Shown here piece after piece: positions 19,997-27,763 of a DNA stretch of 64,000 bases. The first letter of the stretch is position 1, and each line of letters opens with the position of its first letter. The stretch is taken from assembly GCF_030581005.1 (NCBI RefSeq), contig NZ_JAUQSX010000004.1, positions 1 through 64,000 of the forward strand, in the 5' to 3' direction. A program made the translations under genes and the position numbers. The notes beneath the pieces were generated by a model that had not been told where the DNA came from, did not search any database, and saw only the letters and a list, made by a program, of their open reading frames with translations. Source of the stretch: Hymenobacter mellowenesis. GTDB lineage: Bacteria > Bacteroidota > Bacteroidia > Cytophagales > Hymenobacteraceae.

Positions 19997-21685
19997 TTAC
20001 TTGGCGTACGCCACGGCGCGCATCTCCCGGATGACGGTGATTTTAATCTGGCCGGGGTACTGCATCTCCTTCTCGATTTTCTGCGAAATCTCAAAGCTCA
20101 GTTCGGCGGCGCGCTCGTCGGTTACATTCTCGGCGTCCACCATCACGCGCAGCTCGCGGCCGGCCTGGATGGCGAAGCACTGATTCACGCCCTTGAAGCC
20201 GTTGGCGGTTTCTTCCAGCTGCTTGAGGCGCTTGATGTAGCTTTCCATCATCTCGCGGCGGGCACCGGGGCGCGAGCCCGAAATGGCATCGCAGGCCTGC
20301 ACGAGCGGCGAAATCATGGCCGTCATCTCAATCTCGTCGTGGTGGGCGCCGATGGCGTTGACCACGTCGGGGTGCTCTTTCCACTTCTTGGCCATCTCCA
20401 TGCCCAGAATGGCGTGCGGCAGCTCGGGCTCCTCGGTGCTCACCTTGCCGATGTCGTGCAGCAGGCCGGCGCGCTTGGCTTTCTTCACATCGAGGCCCAT
20501 CTCGGCCGCCATGGTGGCGCAGAGGTTGGCCACTTCGCGGCTGTGCTGCAGCAGGTTCTGGCCGTAAGAGGAGCGGAAGCGCATCCGGCCCACCATCTTA
20601 ATCAGCTCCGGGTGCAGGCCGTGAATGCCGAGGTCGATGATAGTTTTCTCCCCAATCTCGACGATTTCCTCCTCAATGTTCTTGCGGGTCTTGGCCACAA
20701 TTTCCTCCACGCGGGCCGGGTGAATGCGGCCATCCTTCACCAGTAAATGCAGCGAGAGGCGGGCAATTTCGCGTCGCACCGGGTCGAAGCCCGAGATGAT
20801 GATAGCCTCGGGCGTGTCGTCCACGATGATTTCGACGCCCGTGGCAGCTTCCAGCGCGCGGATGTTGCGGCCCTCGCGGCCGATGATTTTGCCCTTCACG
20901 TCGTCGCTTTCAATGTTGAAAATCGACACGCAGTTCTCAATGGCGTGCTCCGAAGCGGTGCGCTGAATCGTCTCCAGCACAATCTTCTTGGCGTCCTTAG
21001 TGGCTGTGAGCTTGGCCTGGGCCACGGTGTCCTTCACGTAGGAGCTGGCCTGAATCTGGGCCTCGTTTTTGAGCGATTCCACCAGCTGCTCGCGGGCCTC
21101 GGCGGCGGTCAGGTTGGCGATGGTTTCGAGTTGGCGCTGTACCGAGTGCAACTGCTCATCGGCCTCGCGCTGCTTATTCTCCAATTCGGCCATGGTTTCC
21201 TCATGGTCGAGGCGGCGCTTTTCGGCCTGGGCTTCGAGCTTGTCGCGTAGCTGCTGGGTATCGGTCTGGTTTTTCTCGCGCTGGCGGTCGAGGTCGGCCT
21301 CTTTCTTCTGCAACTGTTCCAGCTGGCGCTGGGTGGTTTCGGTGAGCAGCTTGATGCTCTGTTCCTGCTCTACCACGCCCTGGCGGCGCTGGGTCAGTTC
21401 GTTGTCAAGCTCGGTTTTGAGGCGCTTGCTGTCCTGGTCGAACTCGTTGCGCAGGCTCTTGAACTTGTTCTTGCTCTGCTCTAGGCGCTCATCGGCCTGC
21501 TTGATTTTCTCGTCGCGGAGGCGGCTGCCCTTCTCCTCGGCCTCGCGGAGGATTTGCTGGGCGCGGGCCTGGGCCTCGCCTTCGTGGTCGAGCCGAGCTT
21601 TGCCGGCCAGCTGCTTGCCCACCAGGTAGCCCGCCACAAGGGCGACCACCGCGGTCAGCAAACAGTATAATATGATGGGTGACAT
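19997..21685 (-). CDS. rny: Ribonuclease Y
   Basis: RNase Y is the membrane-anchored endoribonuclease that starts decay of many mRNAs. The 562-residue product has one N-terminal membrane helix (residues 1-25), a long Glu/Arg/Lys-rich coiled coil to about residue 205, and a KH RNA-binding domain with [17 protein letters not shown]. The HD domain carries the metal-binding pair His410-Asp411 in LLHDIGK and the downstream motif GAHHDEIE. Length and order are standard for the family. The start ATG 21685 gives the expected membrane anchor. A palindrome lies between the upstream zapA gene and this start. The zapA-rny neighbourhood is common in Bacteroidota. Confidence 0.96.
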   Translation of the reverse strand: MSPIILYCLLTAVVALVAGYLVGKQLAGKARLDHEGEAQARAQQILREAEEKGSRLRDEKIKQADERLEQSKNKFKSLRNEFDQDSKRLKTELDNELTQRRQGVVEQEQSIKLLTETTQRQLEQLQKKEADLDRQREKNQTDTQQLRDKLEAQAEKRRLDHEETMAELENKQREADEQLHSVQRQLETIANLTAAEAREQLVESLKNEAQIQASSYVKDTVAQAKLTATKDAKKIVLETIQRTASEHAIENCVSIFNIESDDVKGKIIGREGRNIRALEAATGVEIIVDDTPEAIIISGFDPVRREIARLSLHLLVKDGRIHPARVEEIVAKTRKNIEEEIVEIGEKTIIDLGIHGLHPELIKMVGRMRFRSSYGQNLLQHSREVANLCATMAAEMGLDVKKAKRAGLLHDIGKVSTEEPELPHAILGMEMAKKWKEHPDVVNAIGAHHDEIEMTAMISPLVQACDAISGSRPGARREMMESYIKRLKQLEETANGFKGVNQCFAIQAGRELRVMVDAENVTDERAAELSFEISQKIEKEMQYPGQIKITVIREMRAVAYAK

Positions 21686-21689
21686 GTAA

Positions 21690-21721
21690 TTATGGTTTTT
21701 GGGGTGGGTGAAAAACCATAA
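21690..21721 (-). promoter_or_regulatory. Perfect 11-bp inverted repeat in the rny leader
   Basis: TTATGGTTTTT and its complement flank a 10-nt loop and end 4 bp before the rny start codon. In the mRNA it would form a hairpin covering the ribosome-binding region, or it could be an operator. Which, if either, is unknown. Confidence 0.45.
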
Positions 21722-21817
21722 CCAGGTAGAACAGAAGTGCCCGGGCGGGGCGGAAGCGGCCGATTGCCGCGCCGCCCAACCGGGCCAACGAGTGTGTGGG
21801 TGCCGGGCGGGGCTAAC

Positions 21818-22111
21818 TCAGCCCGTCAGCACCACGCCTGAAAGCAGCTCGTCGAAACGAGCCAGCCGTTCGGTCAGCGCCGCATCGGTGCCATCCTTTT
21901 CCTTGCTCACTTTCAATTGGTCGGCCATCGTAGCCAGCGCTACCATGGCCAGCAAGTCCTGCTTGTCCTGAATGCCGTAGCCTTCCCGGAATTCGCGCAG
22001 CTTGTCGCCCAGCAGCCGTCCGGCCAGGCGCAGCCGTTCCTCATCCTGCACGTCCACGCGCATGGGATAGTCCCGGTCAGCAATACGAATTTTGATGGCT
22101 AGCTCGCTCAT
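21818..22111 (-). CDS. zapA: Cell division protein ZapA
   Basis: ZapA bundles FtsZ filaments at the division site. The 97-residue product has the family N-terminal strand-turn part (LAIKIRIADRDYPMRV), the segment EERLRLAGRLLGDKLREF, and a C-terminal helix expected to form a coiled coil (LLAMVALATMADQLKV). The length is typical. It is followed on the same strand by rny, and preceded by a coiled-coil gene whose stop lies 39 bp upstream of this start, as in many Bacteroidota. Confidence 0.92.
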   Translation of the reverse strand: MSELAIKIRIADRDYPMRVDVQDEERLRLAGRLLGDKLREFREGYGIQDKQDLLAMVALATMADQLKVSKEKDGTDAALTERLARFDELLSGVVLTG

Positions 22112-22150
22112 TCGGCGGAAGTTACGGCGGGGGAGGGGAGGGTCAGTGGG

Positions 22151-22447
22151 TTAGTCTCTCAAATAGGCAAGACACTTGTCCAGTTCGCGGATGTATTCGT
22201 TGAGGCGTAGTTTAAGTTCGTTGGCGTGGGTGGGTTCCCCAGCTATGGTGTGTACAAGTTTAACAATATTTTCCTGGTTTTGGCGCTCCTTGAGTTGGCG
22301 GTCCTTCTCGCGCACGTCGGCCTTCAGCTGCTGAATGGTGGTGGTGGCGTCGGCCATCTCCTCGCGCAGTTCCTGATAGGCAGCCACTAAGGTGGTAATC
22401 TGCCGCTCCAGGCGGTCGAGTTGCGCAAGCTGTTGGGAGGAGGCCAC
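22151..22447 (-). CDS. ZapB-like coiled-coil protein
   Basis: The 98-residue product is almost entirely a predicted coiled coil from residue 5 to 65 (QLDRLERQITTLVAAY, TTTIQQLKADVREKDRQ), then a short helical tail ending in ELDKCLAYLRD. Position directly upstream of zapA on the same strand, together with size, suggests a ZapB-like cell division partner. The sequence is too generic to prove this. It should be cytoplasmic. Confidence 0.75.
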   Translation of the reverse strand: MASSQQLAQLDRLERQITTLVAAYQELREEMADATTTIQQLKADVREKDRQLKERQNQENIVKLVHTIAGEPTHANELKLRLNEYIRELDKCLAYLRD

Positions 22448-22566
22448 GGTCGAGTAAATTTTTGCGTGAAGATAAAGCGGCGCGCCGAAAGCTACGCTTT
22501 ACCCCGCGCTTGCTCGCGGCTTGTATCTCAGGCAGGTTTGGTTTCGGGGAGAGCCACGCAAAAAAA

Positions 22567-22673
22567 GAACGTCATGCTGAGCGCAGCCGAAGCAGCTCTA
22601 CTGCAATAGTGAATCCTTTCGATTGGATTACTACCACACGCGAGATGCTTCGACTGCGCTCAGCATGACGTTC
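22567..22673. repeat. Dispersed palindromic element, type A
   Basis: Inverted repeat with left arm GAACGTCATGCTGAGCGCAG and right arm ending CTGCGCTCAGCATGACGTTC. The centre keeps the family core (GATTGGATTACT). It lies between the stop of the haem lipoprotein gene and the start of the ZapB-like gene. Confidence 0.85.
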
Positions 22674-22708
22674 AGGAGGTTGTTGCCAACTCCTATTCAA
22701 CCAGCGCG

Positions 22709-24208
22709 CTATTTGCGCTTGGCGTTGTCGCGCGCCACGTCGGGTATCGACCACAGGAAGGCCGTGCGCAGGCGCCCGTTGAAGCGGGGCATGCCGCGGG
22801 CCACGTAGGTGTCGCCGATGTAGCCCGGGTCCGTGGCGTCGGAGCCGAAGGAGGCCTGCATGTGGCAGCTCATGCAGTTGGTCCGGACGCCGAAGTTGTT
22901 GTTCACCACCACGCCCTTGGTGCGCAACAGGGCCTTATATGGGGTAAACGTGCTGCTGCTGAAGGGCGCTTCGAGGTAGGGGTTGAAGGTGTAAGCCGAC
23001 GCGCCCACGTAGATGCCGTCTTTGGGCACCGGCGGCTGGGCCGGGTTCACCATCTGGTAGGCAATGGACATGGCGTAGTGGCGCGGCGCCCCGGTGAGCT
23101 GCGCGGGCCGGGCCGCCACCACGGCCGCCGAGCTGGGGTCGGGCACGCGGTCGGGATTGGGCGTCCACCACATGGTTTGCCAGGTCCAGTTGTTGATTTC
23201 GTCGGTGGCAATGTGCATGGCCACGAGGATGGCGAAGTCGCCGGCCTGGGCCACGCTGTCGCCCTGCAGTCTGTTGAAGGCCGCGGCTTCAGCGGCGGTG
23301 AGCTTGTAGTGAATAAAGTCGTTGATGTTGAAGGTGTTGGTGGGCGTCGAGCCGGAGCAGCTGAAGGGCGGGTTGCCCTGCTGCTTGTTCGGCTTCACGC
23401 GGTTGAGCGGGTCCACGTACACGCACGACGACCACAGCGACTGGTAGAAGCCGCCCGCGGGCGGGGTAGCCGGGCTGCCGGTCCAGGTTTTCATCTTGTA
23501 GAGCGTGCCGCCCTTCGAGGCCGGCACTATCTCATACACGGGCTTGATGGCCGTGGCCCGGGCCGAGAAGCCCGACACGGCGCGCTGGCCGCTGTTGAGC
23601 TTTTGCTGCAGGGTATCGGGCCGGAAGAGCTTCTGCTGCACCAGGGTGGCGGCGGCTTCGGGGCTGTAGCTCACCGTTTCGACCACGGTGGTATCGGCGC
23701 CGTCGCTCACGCGGTGCCCGGTGGCCAGCGCGCGCAGCTTGGGGTCGCGGCTGAACTGGCGCGGCCGGTCCAGGGTGCGCCGGATGCTGGCCAGGGGCCG
23801 CACTTCCAGGCCCTTGAACTGGGCGGGACGGGCCGCACTCTCATACATGAGGGCGTTGACCTCGGCCTTGGTGTGCCAGGTTTCGAACACCCGCAGCCGG
23901 GCGCCGCCGTACGACTGCGTCGTGAGGCTGGTCAGGGCCGTCCAGATGCCCCAGCCGTGCTGGCTGATGGCGGTGGTGTTGCCGGCCGCCACCCAGCCCA
24001 TGATGGTGGTGCTGTCCTGCGGGAACTGGAAGCCGGCAATGCCTGGGTCGGGCAGCGGCACGGGCTGAATGCCCGGCAGGTCGGCGGTGGGTTCGGCGCC
24101 GGCAACGGGCGCGTCGGTGGTGGTTTCTTTCTTGGTTTCCTGCGAAGAACAGCTGGATATCAGCGTGCAAGCCGCTAGCACGACGGGCAATAGGTAGCTC
24201 TTTCTCAT
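22709..24208 (-). CDS. Lipoprotein with a single c-type haem motif
   Basis: The 499-residue product begins with a lipoprotein signal (CTLISSCSSQE). It has one CxxCH haem c motif, CMSCH, at 445-449 near the C-terminus, in the context FGVRTNCMSCHMQASFGSD. No second haem motif was seen. The long N-terminal part contains FPQDSTTIMGWVAAGN and FNINDFIHYKLTAAEAAAF, with many Trp and Tyr residues, and matches no family I can name. It is probably exported and electron-carrying or a haem-dependent enzyme. The gene is flanked by palindromic repeats and appears transcribed alone. Confidence 0.75.
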   Translation of the reverse strand: MRKSYLLPVVLAACTLISSCSSQETKKETTTDAPVAGAEPTADLPGIQPVPLPDPGIAGFQFPQDSTTIMGWVAAGNTTAISQHGWGIWTALTSLTTQSYGGARLRVFETWHTKAEVNALMYESAARPAQFKGLEVRPLASIRRTLDRPRQFSRDPKLRALATGHRVSDGADTTVVETVSYSPEAAATLVQQKLFRPDTLQQKLNSGQRAVSGFSARATAIKPVYEIVPASKGGTLYKMKTWTGSPATPPAGGFYQSLWSSCVYVDPLNRVKPNKQQGNPPFSCSGSTPTNTFNINDFIHYKLTAAEAAAFNRLQGDSVAQAGDFAILVAMHIATDEINNWTWQTMWWTPNPDRVPDPSSAAVVAARPAQLTGAPRHYAMSIAYQMVNPAQPPVPKDGIYVGASAYTFNPYLEAPFSSSTFTPYKALLRTKGVVVNNNFGVRTNCMSCHMQASFGSDATDPGYIGDTYVARGMPRFNGRLRTAFLWSIPDVARDNAKRK

Positions 24209-24326
24209 GAAAAAGGGGCTTTGGAGAGTGGTGAAAAATTCTGGTCAAAGCTCTACCTTATTTAGCTCCTGTTTACAGGTAGAAATACCTGATTTTAAGC
24301 GGCTGGGCAGCAGTAGACGCCTGTTC

Positions 24327-24417
24327 CGGTCCGACCTCCCCAGGTGGTCCGACCGATTGATGGTTGAACGAGTCGTTGGGACAGCAACCGGTCGGACCAC
24401 CTGGGGAGGTCGGACCG
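24327..24417. repeat. Perfect 29-bp inverted repeat
   Basis: Arms 24327-24355 and 24389-24417 are exact complements, built around GGTCCGACCTCCCCAGGTGG, with a 33-bp loop. It sits in the 302-bp gap 24209-24510 next to the terminator of the M16 gene. It is unrelated in sequence to the main palindrome family. Confidence 0.85.
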
Positions 24418-24434
24418 AAACAGAAGTAGCCCAT

Positions 24435-24487
24435 AAAAAAAACCGGCTACCCGCGGCGAAAAGAATTCGCTTGGGGTAGCCGGTTTT
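24435..24487 (-). terminator. Terminator of the M16 peptidase gene
   Basis: The 12-bp stem AACCGGCTACCC/GGGTAGCCGGTT has a loop of 21 nt and is followed on the minus strand by eight T. It lies 24 bp after the stop codon of the M16 gene. Confidence 0.8.
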
Positions 24488-24510
24488 AGCAGGCCGGGTT
24501 AGCGCGAGGG

Positions 24511-27500
24511 CTAGCCCTTGCCTTTCTTGGTTTTCACCTTCAGCTTGCCGCCGTCGTCGGTTTTATCCTTGATTTTCTCGTCGGTGACGGGCATGGCCAT
24601 CTGGGACGGCGCCGAATTAGGCATTTTCTGCATTTCGGCCGATGCCACGGGCTTGCCTTCCAGGTCGAGCTGCACCACGGGGTAGCCCAGGGCCTGTACC
24701 GAGGGCAGCTGCTTTTCGTCGCCTACCACCACGATGTACATTTTATCGGCCGGCAGGTATTTCTTGGCAATGGCCTGCACGTCTTCCTTTTTCAGGTTTT
24801 TCAGGATTTCGGTCTGCTGCGTCACGTAAGTGGGCTGCAGGTCGTACTCCACCAGACGGGCCAGGAAGCCAGCTTTCTGCTGGCCGGTTTCGTACTTGAG
24901 CGCGTCGCTCTGGCCCACAGACGATTGCACGAAGGCCAGCTCCTCATCCGAAATACCGTTCGGGTAGTTCGAGATTTCGCTCATGAATTCCTTCACCGAA
25001 GCCGCCGTGGCATCGGCGCGCACGCCGGCCGAGGCCGTGAACGGACCCGCGTAGCGCGTGCCCGCGAAGCCCGAGCGGGCGCCGTAGGTGTAGCCCTTGT
25101 TTTCGCGCAGGTTCAGGTTGATGCGCGAGTTGAAGGCGCCGCCGAGCAGGTAGTTGGCCAGGCCGGCTTTGTAGTACTGGCCGGTGGCGTCGTACTTCAT
25201 GTCGGTGAGGTAGCCCACCCGGATTTCGGACTGCGCCGCGCCCGGCTTGTTCACGAAGTACACAGTGGTTTTGTCGGGCTGCACGCCGGCCATGTCGGTC
25301 GGAATGGTCACGTCCTTCTTCGCCCAGTTTTTCAGGAAGCCGAGCTGCCCGTCGAGGGTGGCTTGGTCCAGGTCGCCCACGGCCACGAGCGAGCTCACGT
25401 TGGGGGCGTAGTAGGTGTTGTAGAAGTTCTTCACATCGTCGAGCGTGAGGCTGCTCACCGAGGCCGTGGTGCCGGCTACTGAGGTGCCGGCAATGTTGCT
25501 GGTGCCATACAACAGGCGGTTGTAGGTCAGGTCGGCGATGACGGCGGGCTGGTTGGCGAAGTTGGCGATTTGCTCAATCTGCTGCTTTTTCACGCGGGCA
25601 AAATCGGCCGCGTCAAAGCGCGGGTGCAGCAGGCGCTGGTTGAGCAGAGCCATGGTGGCGGGCAGGTTCTTGGTCAGGCTCTGCACGTACACGGTGGTTT
25701 CGTTGTCGCCGGCGTTCACCGACACGCTCGAACCCAGCTTGTCCAGCTCGGCCGAGAACTGCTCGCCGGTGTACTTCTCCGAGCCCTCGTTCAGCATGCT
25801 GGCCGTGAGCTGGGCAATGCCGGCTTTGCCGGGCATGGTTTGCTCCAGGCGGTGGCCGCCGCGGATGGTGAGGCGCATGGTCACGGCCGGAATCTCGGCG
25901 TTCTTGGTGCCCACCACTTTCAGGCCGTTGGGCAGGGTTTCCTGATACAGCGCAGGCACTTTCACCACCGGGTTGGCACCGGCGGCGGGCTGCTTGCTGC
26001 GGTCGAAATTATCCGTCGGCTTCACGTATTTCAGGCCGGCGTAGCCGTAGTCGGGTGCTTTGTAGCCCGACTTGTCGATGGTATAGTTGTCAGGCTTGGC
26101 CGCGGCCACGCCGCCGGTTTTGGGCAATACGCTCAGAATCACCGCTTTTTTGCCCTTCACGTACTTATCGTACACGCGCTGCACGTCGGCCTTGGTGAGG
26201 GCGCGCAGCTCTTTCAGCTCAACGGTGAGGTAGTTGGGGTTGTTGAAGTAGGTTTGGTAGGCGGCGAGCTGGCTCACCTTGCCCTGCACGCTGGCCAGGC
26301 CGTTGATGGCCTGGGCTTCGGTCTGGGCCTTGAAGCGCTGCACGTCCTCGTCGGTCACGCCGCGTTTCTCAAACTCTTTCAGCGTGTTGCGGATGATGAC
26401 CTCCGTGCTGTCGAGGGTTTTGCCGGGGAAGGGCAGGGCCACGAAATCGAGGAAACCGCCCAGCTCCGAGTTCTGCTGGTAGGCCTGGGCCTGCACGGTT
26501 TTCTGGGTTTTCACCAGGTTTTTGTAGAGCAGCGAGGTTTTGCCGCTGCCGATAATTTCGGCCAGGGCATCGATAGCAACGGCGTCGGGGTGGCCGTTGG
26601 GCACCGTCGGGAACACCATTTGCAGCATCGGGAAGCGCACGTTGTCGGTGTAGCTCACGTAGCGGTCCTGGGTGAGGACGGGCGCGGGCAACTTCTGCAC
26701 CGGTACGGCCGGGCCGCGCTTGATGGAGCCGAAATATTTCTCGGCCAGCTTCACCACTTCGGCGGGCTTCACGTCGCCGCCCACGGTCAGGGTGGCGTTG
26801 TTGGGGCCGTACCAGCGCAGGAAGAAGTTCTTGAGGTCGTCCACGTTCGAGCGGTCGAGGTCCTCGAGGTAGCCGATGGTGAGCCAGGAGTAGGGGTGGC
26901 CGTAGGGATAGAGTGTCTTCGAGATGTACTCGCTGGCCAAGCCGTAGGGGCGGTTGTCGTAGTTCTGGCCCCGCTCGTTTTTCACGGTTGAGCGCTGGAT
27001 TTCGAATTTCTTCTGGCTCACGGCGTCGAGCAGGAAGCCCATGCGGTCGGCTTCGAGCCACATGCCGGTTTCGAGCTGGTTGCTGGGCAGCGTTTCGAAG
27101 TAGTTGGTGCGGTCCTGGTTGGTCGAGCCATTCAGGGTGCCGCCGGCGGCCGTCACCAGCTTGAAGTGCTGCTGGTCGCCCACGTGGTCGGAGCCCTGGA
27201 ACATCATGTGCTCAAAGAAGTGCGCGAAGCCCGACTTGCCAATCTGCTCGCGGGCCGAGCCCACGTGGTAGGTCACGTCGACGTGCACCAGCGGGTCGGA
27301 GTGGTCTTCGGCCACCACGAGCGTGAGGCCGTTGGCCAGCACGTACTTCTCGTAGGGAATGGAAACCTGGCCGGGCTGTTTGGTCACTTTCTCGATGAGC
27401 TTGGTGCCGCCGGGCGTGGTCATCAGGGCCGCGGTTTTTGCGGCGGGAGCTTTGGCAGCCGGCTTCTGCTGCGCGAAGCTGGCCGTCGTCATCAGGGCCA

Positions 27501-27531
27501 GGCCCAGGGTTGAGAGAAAACGAAGGTTCAT
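24511..27531 (-). CDS. Secreted M16 (pitrilysin-type) metallopeptidase
   Basis: The 1006-residue product is a two-half M16 zinc peptidase. ATG 27531 gives a clean signal peptide (MNLRFLSTLGLALMTTASFAQ). The N-terminal half has the inverted zinc motif HFFEH at 104-108 (HxxEH) and further Glu ligands downstream (NERGQNYDNRPYG region). The C-terminal half, starting near QETLPNGLKVVG, lacks HxxEH, as in many fused M16 proteins where this half is structural. The extreme C-terminus is Lys-rich (GGKLKVKTKKGKG) after a Met/Pro-rich linker. It should act in the periplasm or outside. A terminator follows. Confidence 0.94.
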   Translation of the reverse strand: MNLRFLSTLGLALMTTASFAQQKPAAKAPAAKTAALMTTPGGTKLIEKVTKQPGQVSIPYEKYVLANGLTLVVAEDHSDPLVHVDVTYHVGSAREQIGKSGFAHFFEHMMFQGSDHVGDQQHFKLVTAAGGTLNGSTNQDRTNYFETLPSNQLETGMWLEADRMGFLLDAVSQKKFEIQRSTVKNERGQNYDNRPYGLASEYISKTLYPYGHPYSWLTIGYLEDLDRSNVDDLKNFFLRWYGPNNATLTVGGDVKPAEVVKLAEKYFGSIKRGPAVPVQKLPAPVLTQDRYVSYTDNVRFPMLQMVFPTVPNGHPDAVAIDALAEIIGSGKTSLLYKNLVKTQKTVQAQAYQQNSELGGFLDFVALPFPGKTLDSTEVIIRNTLKEFEKRGVTDEDVQRFKAQTEAQAINGLASVQGKVSQLAAYQTYFNNPNYLTVELKELRALTKADVQRVYDKYVKGKKAVILSVLPKTGGVAAAKPDNYTIDKSGYKAPDYGYAGLKYVKPTDNFDRSKQPAAGANPVVKVPALYQETLPNGLKVVGTKNAEIPAVTMRLTIRGGHRLEQTMPGKAGIAQLTASMLNEGSEKYTGEQFSAELDKLGSSVSVNAGDNETTVYVQSLTKNLPATMALLNQRLLHPRFDAADFARVKKQQIEQIANFANQPAVIADLTYNRLLYGTSNIAGTSVAGTTASVSSLTLDDVKNFYNTYYAPNVSSLVAVGDLDQATLDGQLGFLKNWAKKDVTIPTDMAGVQPDKTTVYFVNKPGAAQSEIRVGYLTDMKYDATGQYYKAGLANYLLGGAFNSRINLNLRENKGYTYGARSGFAGTRYAGPFTASAGVRADATAASVKEFMSEISNYPNGISDEELAFVQSSVGQSDALKYETGQQKAGFLARLVEYDLQPTYVTQQTEILKNLKKEDVQAIAKKYLPADKMYIVVVGDEKQLPSVQALGYPVVQLDLEGKPVASAEMQKMPNSAPSQMAMPVTDEKIKDKTDDGGKLKVKTKKGKG

Positions 27532-27705
27532 TCTTGGAGGAAAAGGTGAAGAAGTTAGAATGGAGCGTAGTAATTCAGGCTGCAACTTACGGCTTCCAAC
27601 GCAACTATTCACGGGAAAGCGCGGTGTGGTTGAGCTTGCGCAGCAAGGTCAAAAAGTATATCGGCGGGGTTGCGTCGGGATTACGCCCACGCGGGATAAA
27701 AATTG

Positions 27706-27741
27706 AAAAAGCCCTGGCATCTGTCACAGATGCCAGGGCTT
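27706..27741 (-). terminator. Terminator of pheT
   Basis: AAGCCCTGGCATCTGT and its exact complement form a long stem with a very short loop; five A on the plus strand give a U-tract on the minus-strand transcript. It lies 23 bp after the pheT stop. Confidence 0.8.
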
Positions 27742-27763
27742 GCCAACCAGCTTTGACCGAAAC

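Noticed and set aside
21686..21817. Possible 6S RNA between zapA and rny
   Set aside because: Only 132 bp are available and I could not draw the long stem with central bubble; a covariance-model search for 6S RNA would decide.
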